Positions 14,894 through 15,492 of a stretch of DNA of 15,492 nucleotides are shown here, piece after piece. Both the position numbers and the translations under genes were made by a program. Below the pieces are notes generated by a model, which was given only the letters and a program-made list of their open reading frames with translations, was not told where the DNA came from and ran no database searches. The stretch spans positions 10,476 to 25,967 of the forward strand of contig NVSR01000019.1 in assembly GCA_002401295.1 (NCBI GenBank). The letters are read 5' to 3'. Source of the DNA: SAR324 cluster bacterium. Its GTDB lineage: Bacteria; SAR324; XYD2-FULL-50-16. How positions within the stretch are numbered: position 1 is the first letter of the stretch; each line of letters starts with the position of its first letter.

Positions 14894-14908
14894 TCTCCCT
14901 ACTTGATA

Positions 14909-14931
14909 CTAGCACTAAGCTTCTGTGCTAG
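14909..14931. other. Perfect 7-bp stem-loop upstream of the pentapeptide gene
   Basis: CTAGCAC (14909-14915) and GTGCTAG (14925-14931) are exact inverted repeats with a 9-nt loop. No T-run follows on either strand. The motif could be an operator or an mRNA leader hairpin for the pentapeptide transcript. Confidence 0.4.
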
Positions 14932-14991
14932 CGATGAGGGCTGAGGCTACTGGTAATAACGTCTGGTAAGAGGGGAATTAGAAACTCGTAG

Positions 14992-15009
14992 CAAAGAACT
15001 TGTTCTTTG
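14992..15009. promoter_or_regulatory. 18-bp palindrome, possible operator
   Basis: CAAAGAAC-tt-GTTCTTTG is a perfect palindrome with a 2-bp centre. This is the size and symmetry of many dimeric repressor operators. It lies about 180 bp upstream of the pentapeptide start and downstream of cspA. The regulator is unknown. Confidence 0.35.
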
Positions 15010-15100
15010 AGGGGGATATTATAGACAGTGCTAGCATTCTTTATCGACATTTCGCAAAGAGCAACGCTGATAAACGGGGAGGATCAGGAAGGAAGTGGAG

Positions 15101-15124
15101 GTTCCCATACCGAAGTATGAGAAC
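15101..15124 (-). terminator. UUCG-loop hairpin downstream of cspA
   Basis: On the minus strand GTTCTCATAC-TTCG-GTATGGGAAC forms a 10-bp stem (one G-U pair) closed by the very stable C(UUCG)G tetraloop, 19 nt after the cspA stop codon. A smaller palindrome, TGTAAG-aa-CTTACA, overlaps the stop codon itself and is followed by a T-run (GTTTTT). The pair probably ends or protects the cspA transcript, although no T-run follows the larger stem. Confidence 0.5.
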
Positions 15125-15142
15125 AAAAACAGTTGTAAGTTC

Positions 15143-15334
15143 TTACAGCGTCCTTACATTAACCGCACAAGGGCCTTTTCGTCCTTCGCCAACTTCATAC
15201 TCAACAGCATCACCTTCTCTGATCACTCCTTCAGGCACCTCAGAGATATGAACGAAAAGATCTTTTCCTGATTCTTGTTCGATGAACCCAAATCCTTTGT
15301 CTTCATTAAACCACTTAACTTTACCTTGATACAT
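15143..15334 (-). CDS. Cold-shock domain protein
   Basis: This 63-residue protein is a single cold-shock domain (OB fold) that binds single-stranded RNA and DNA and acts as an RNA chaperone or antiterminator. Both RNA-binding motifs are present: KGFGFI (13-18, RNP1) and LFVHI (26-30, RNP2), together with Trp8 in KVKWFN. It is slightly shorter than the usual 65-70 residues but complete. The ATG at 15334 follows AGGGTAAGC, a modest ribosome site. Several paralogues per genome are usual and the sequence alone does not say which is cold-inducible, so no numbered symbol is given. Confidence 0.95.
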   Translation of the reverse strand: MYQGKVKWFNEDKGFGFIEQESGKDLFVHISEVPEGVIREGDAVEYEVGEGRKGPCAVNVRTL

Positions 15335-15492
15335 GCTTACCCTATATTTCTAGATATTCGCCTGTTAGCGGATGTTAAACCTCAACTTTCAAAAATAAAC
15401 TCATCGTTCCGGGTGTAGGCAGGATGTTATTCCCTTCACCCAATACATAGGGAACAAAAAATATTCCTTACGAATGCTCCGGGTGCCTTCCC
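15335..15492 (-). promoter_or_regulatory. Leader region of the cold-shock gene
   Basis: The 158 bp upstream of cspA hold no gene. Cold-shock genes often have long structured leaders that refold with temperature. Here GGGTG (15411-15415) can pair with CACCC (15437-15441), and TCCGGGTG is repeated at 15408-15415 and 15478-15485. A leader role is inferred from these and from position. No promoter is confidently identified, and the region may continue beyond the window. Confidence 0.3.

Larger units (their letters stand above)
14812..15142. other. Intergenic region between pentapeptide gene and cspA
   Basis: Apart from the start-less open frame, no coding frame is convincing in these 331 bp. An apparent plus-strand frame starting at 15000 runs into cspA and shows no protein character. 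The region is rich in inverted repeats, listed separately: 14909-14931, 14992-15009 and 15101-15124. GTGCTAGC appears twice, at 14925-14932 and 15028-15035. Confidence 0.5.

Noticed and set aside
15000..15251. 83-codon plus-strand frame overlapping cspA
   Set aside because: The overlap is antisense to a certain cold-shock gene and the remainder contains several palindromes, not coding-like sequence.
1..15492. CRISPR arrays, tRNA or rRNA genes, insertion sequences, phage genes
   Set aside because: No regularly spaced repeats, cloverleaf-like segments, transposase frames or terminal inverted repeats flanking genes were seen.

Overview
The window reads as chromosomal DNA of an aerobic, probably Gram-negative heterotroph. 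It is moderately AT-rich with no rRNA, tRNA, transposase, phage or CRISPR signal. A fused isobutyryl-CoA mutase, a caa3-type cytochrome oxidase operon and a stand-alone tandem AP2-like protein fit a delta-like or other non-model aquatic lineage, but no marker gene here fixes the taxonomy.

Left part, plus strand (about 297-7629): an acyl-CoA catabolic cluster. It holds an acyl-CoA dehydrogenase (297-1445), a 260-bp structured gap, a fused B12-dependent isobutyryl-CoA mutase IcmF (1706-5089), an extended 3-hydroxyacyl-CoA dehydrogenase (5132-6436) and a second acyl-CoA dehydrogenase (6469-7629). The last three are tightly packed and probably one transcript. Together they can link isobutyryl-CoA (for example from valine) to butyryl-CoA, then crotonyl-CoA, and 3-hydroxybutyryl-CoA to acetoacetyl-CoA. 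The crotonase and thiolase needed to finish the route are not in the window.

Middle (about 7630-8576): a hairpin separates the convergent ends of the acyl-CoA cluster and a minus-strand gene for a small protein with two AP2-like DNA-binding domains and no nuclease domain. A 356-bp AT-rich intergenic region with several inverted repeats follows.

Right-centre, minus strand (13912 down to 8577): a caa3-type (A1 heme-copper) oxidase operon in the order subunit II with fused cytochrome c, subunit I, a 50-residue single-helix membrane protein, subunit III, subunit IV, and the assembly factor CtaG. Excellent Shine-Dalgarno sites and short gaps show that the subunit genes are co-translated. A TGnTATAAT extended -10 element lies about 190 bp upstream of subunit II.

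Right end, minus strand: a membrane-anchored or exported pentapeptide-repeat protein (14281-14811), an open frame upstream that encodes a membrane-helix-like peptide but has no normal start codon, and a cold-shock protein (15143-15334) with structured flanks.

The most notable items are the small oxidase-operon protein, the charged insertion in the cytochrome c domain of subunit II, the tandem AP2 protein, and the start-less open frame before the pentapeptide gene.
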